Assembly (NCBI GenBank): GCA_005882315.1 | Contig: VBAR01000008.1 | Location: 1-43,850, forward strand | From: Bacteroidota bacterium | GTDB taxonomy: Bacteria > Bacteroidota > Bacteroidia > Chitinophagales > Chitinophagaceae | Length of the DNA stretch: 43,850 bases | Direction of reading: 5' to 3' | Part shown: positions 43,501-43,850 of the stretch, in pieces | How positions within the stretch are numbered: position 1 is the first letter of the stretch | How the letters are laid out: every line of letters begins with the position of its first letter | Notes under the pieces: generated by a model | The model's database searches: none | Told to the model about the DNA's origin: nothing | The model's input: the letters and a program-made list of their open reading frames with translations, nothing else | Program-made: the position numbers and the translations under genes

Positions 43501-43850
43501 CCAGTTATCACTATCACAGGTGGCAACCTGAATCCAGGTTGTAACCCAGCAAGCATCAACTTCGGTTCTGCTTCTGCTAATGATAATTGTGCTGGTGCTG
43601 TTCCTGTTACTTCTACTGCCGGTACGATCACTACTACTGGTTGTTCAAGAACACAGACTATGACATGGAATGCAAGTGATGCTTGTAATAATTCTTCATC
43701 TACTTCACGTACTGCTACATGGACTGTGGATACACAAGGACCAGTTATCACTATCACAGGTGGCAACCTGAACCCAGGTTGTAACCCAGAAAGCATCAAC
43801 TTCGGTTCTGCTTCTGCTAATGATAATTGTGCTGGTGCTGTTCCTGTTAC
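40588..43850 (+). CDS. Giant secreted repeat protein (HYR/Ig-like, T9SS-type surface protein), 5' part
   Basis: At least 1087 aa, open to the window edge, so it is listed from the first ATG. The N-terminus has a long basic and polar lead, then a signal helix (LRLLMVMYLLAGTFIISS, about 23-40). Residues of about 45-330 form a unique beta-rich region: FGGFAIDGNVVRATGDGDW, YRLFDRYNDQDLDDIFDGG and IWLIIAGDRMSTNG. From 41578 tandem units of 80 aa follow, each with four Cys near positions 14, 30, 48 and 62, starting PVITITGGNLNPGCNP. The first unit (PVFTSCPAG.., ..DNCG..) is close to HYR domains of Bacteroidota surface proteins. A T9SS sorting domain is expected at the unseen C-terminus. The long minus-strand frames opposite it are not genes. 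Confidence 0.88.
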   Translation, partial: MRKDLPCCSPVTKITGTTKTLSLRLLMVMYLLAGTFIISSGQLAGTAPVNPPFGGFAIDGNVVRATGDGDWTGTGAQAPNTYVLNPTTGAPLIVMAYRLFDRYNDQDLDDIFDGGNKLFQNPNTWGWRSQKPPAKDDMNNAAALLTMAPSDGHIWLIIAGDRMSTNGTSYLDFELYKNTITKTGGPLTGGFNSTGPNGGRTIGDISITLQYTAGGSFAAVSFLKWTNTSETTFDYVDTIPPTGSAYAAANGGNIPIPYGAFGLNTYQPLQFIEGAIDITRMLGAISDPADCARLPFKSLFIKTKSSAERTADLKDFIEPIQINACFDRTKPVFTSCPAGSNLGCNPVGLPLPAGAVATDNCGVVTVSSSEGAVVENGCQRTQVRTYLAEDGCGNTETCTQTFTWTVDVTPPTISITGGNLNPGCNPEGAINFGSASGSDNCAGAVTLTSTAGSITTSGCTRTQTMTWNAIDGCLQSSSTTRTATWTVDTQGPVITITGGNLNPGCNPGTVNFGSASANDNCSGASAVTSTAGTITTTGCSRTQTMTWNASDACNNSSSTSRTATWTVDTQGPVITITGGNLNPGCNPTSINFGSASANDNCSGASAVTSTAGTITTTGCTRTQTMTWNASDACNNSSSTSRTATWTVDVDGPVITITGGNLNPGCNPASINFGSASANDNCAGAVPVTSTAGTITTTGCSRTQTMTWNASDACNNSSSTSRTATWTVDTQGPVITITGGNLNPGCNPASINFGSASANDNCAGAVPVTSTAGTITTTGCSRTQTMTWNASDACNNSSSTSRTATWTVDVDGPVITITGGNLNPGCNPESINFGSASANDNCAGAVPVTSTAGTITTTGCSRTQTMTWNASDACNNSSSTSRTATWTVDTQGPVITITGGNLNPGCNPASINFGSASANDNCAGAVPVTSTAGTITTTGCTRTQTMTWNASDACNNSSSTSRTATWTVDTDGPVITITGGNLNPGCNPASINFGSASANDNCAGAVPVTSTAGTITTTGCSRTQTMTWNASDACNNSSSTSRTATWTVDTQGPVITITGGNLNPGCNPESINFGSASANDNCAGAVPV
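41578..43850 (+). repeat. Tandem 240-bp coding repeat, about 9.5 units
   Basis: Units start at 41578 (divergent), 41818 (243 bp), then exactly every 240 bp: 42061, 42301, 42541, 42781, 43021, 43261, 43501 and 43741 (cut by the window edge). Units from 42061 on are nearly identical in DNA; differences cluster at the residues after CNP (GTV, TSI, ASI, ESI), at CAGAVPV versus CSGASAV, at GCS or GCT, and at the four-residue linker. This shows recent duplication or gene conversion, with older units at the 5' end. Confidence 0.95.

Noticed and set aside
42933-43799. Minus-strand frame of 288 codons opposite the repeat protein
   Set aside because: Same reason: periodic antisense of the coding repeat, with stops kept out by near-identical units.
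41578-43850. Tandem repeats as a CRISPR or satellite array
   Set aside because: Units are 240 bp, in frame and coding, with no short repeat plus spacer structure.

Overview
The window looks like chromosomal DNA from a member of the Bacteroidota, most likely Chitinophagaceae or a close relative. This rests on family content (Oar-type TonB-dependent receptor, TamB-like giant, DUF3667, DUF2452, HYR-like repeat surface protein, sodium:solute symporter beside a PIG-L deacetylase), on several TTTG / TAnnTTTG promoters, and on low GC. The genus is not resolved. No rRNA, tRNA, transposase or CRISPR array was seen.

Region 1 (1-4031) looks accessory. Small unrelated plus-strand genes (nitrilase-like amidase, two tiny membrane proteins, lipoprotein beta-carbonic anhydrase with a VanZ-like protein, an unknown membrane protein) are each preceded by a related, partly inverted-repeat element of about 70-130 bp. 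The layout resembles an integron-type cassette array without a visible integrase. Region 2 (4094-14451) holds a PolX-like protein with a decayed polymerase site, then a minus-strand operon of DUF3667 protein, MazG and a very large membrane histidine kinase, a secreted YD-like protein, and a symporter operon with two tiny membrane proteins, one of only 40 aa. Region 3 (14481-22895) encodes exported hydrolases: a PIG-L deacetylase and an M14 peptidase, both with a GATase1-like C-terminus, and gamma-glutamyltransferase, followed by a DinB-like protein and a beta-barrel protein. Region 4 (22912-32766) carries the TamB-like protein, RibBA and an Oar-type receptor, closed by a strong bidirectional terminator.

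Region 5 (32797-36414) is a candidate small-molecule amide-bond locus. A GxSxG esterase with a calcium-loop-like insert is divergent from an ATP-grasp enzyme with a good promoter, followed by a GCS2-type carboxylate-amine ligase and a GNAT acetyltransferase. Region 6 (36420-40345) holds a degenerate LytM-like secreted protein, a small conserved protein, adenosylhomocysteinase, a DUF2452 protein and PdxJ.

Region 7 (40588 to the window edge) is the start of a very large secreted protein. It has a signal peptide, a unique N-terminal region, then at least ten units of about 80 aa (240 bp) with four regularly spaced cysteines. The DNA of the inner units is nearly identical and alternates at the linker. 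The frame is still open at base 43850; the long minus-strand frames opposite it are shadows of the repeat.
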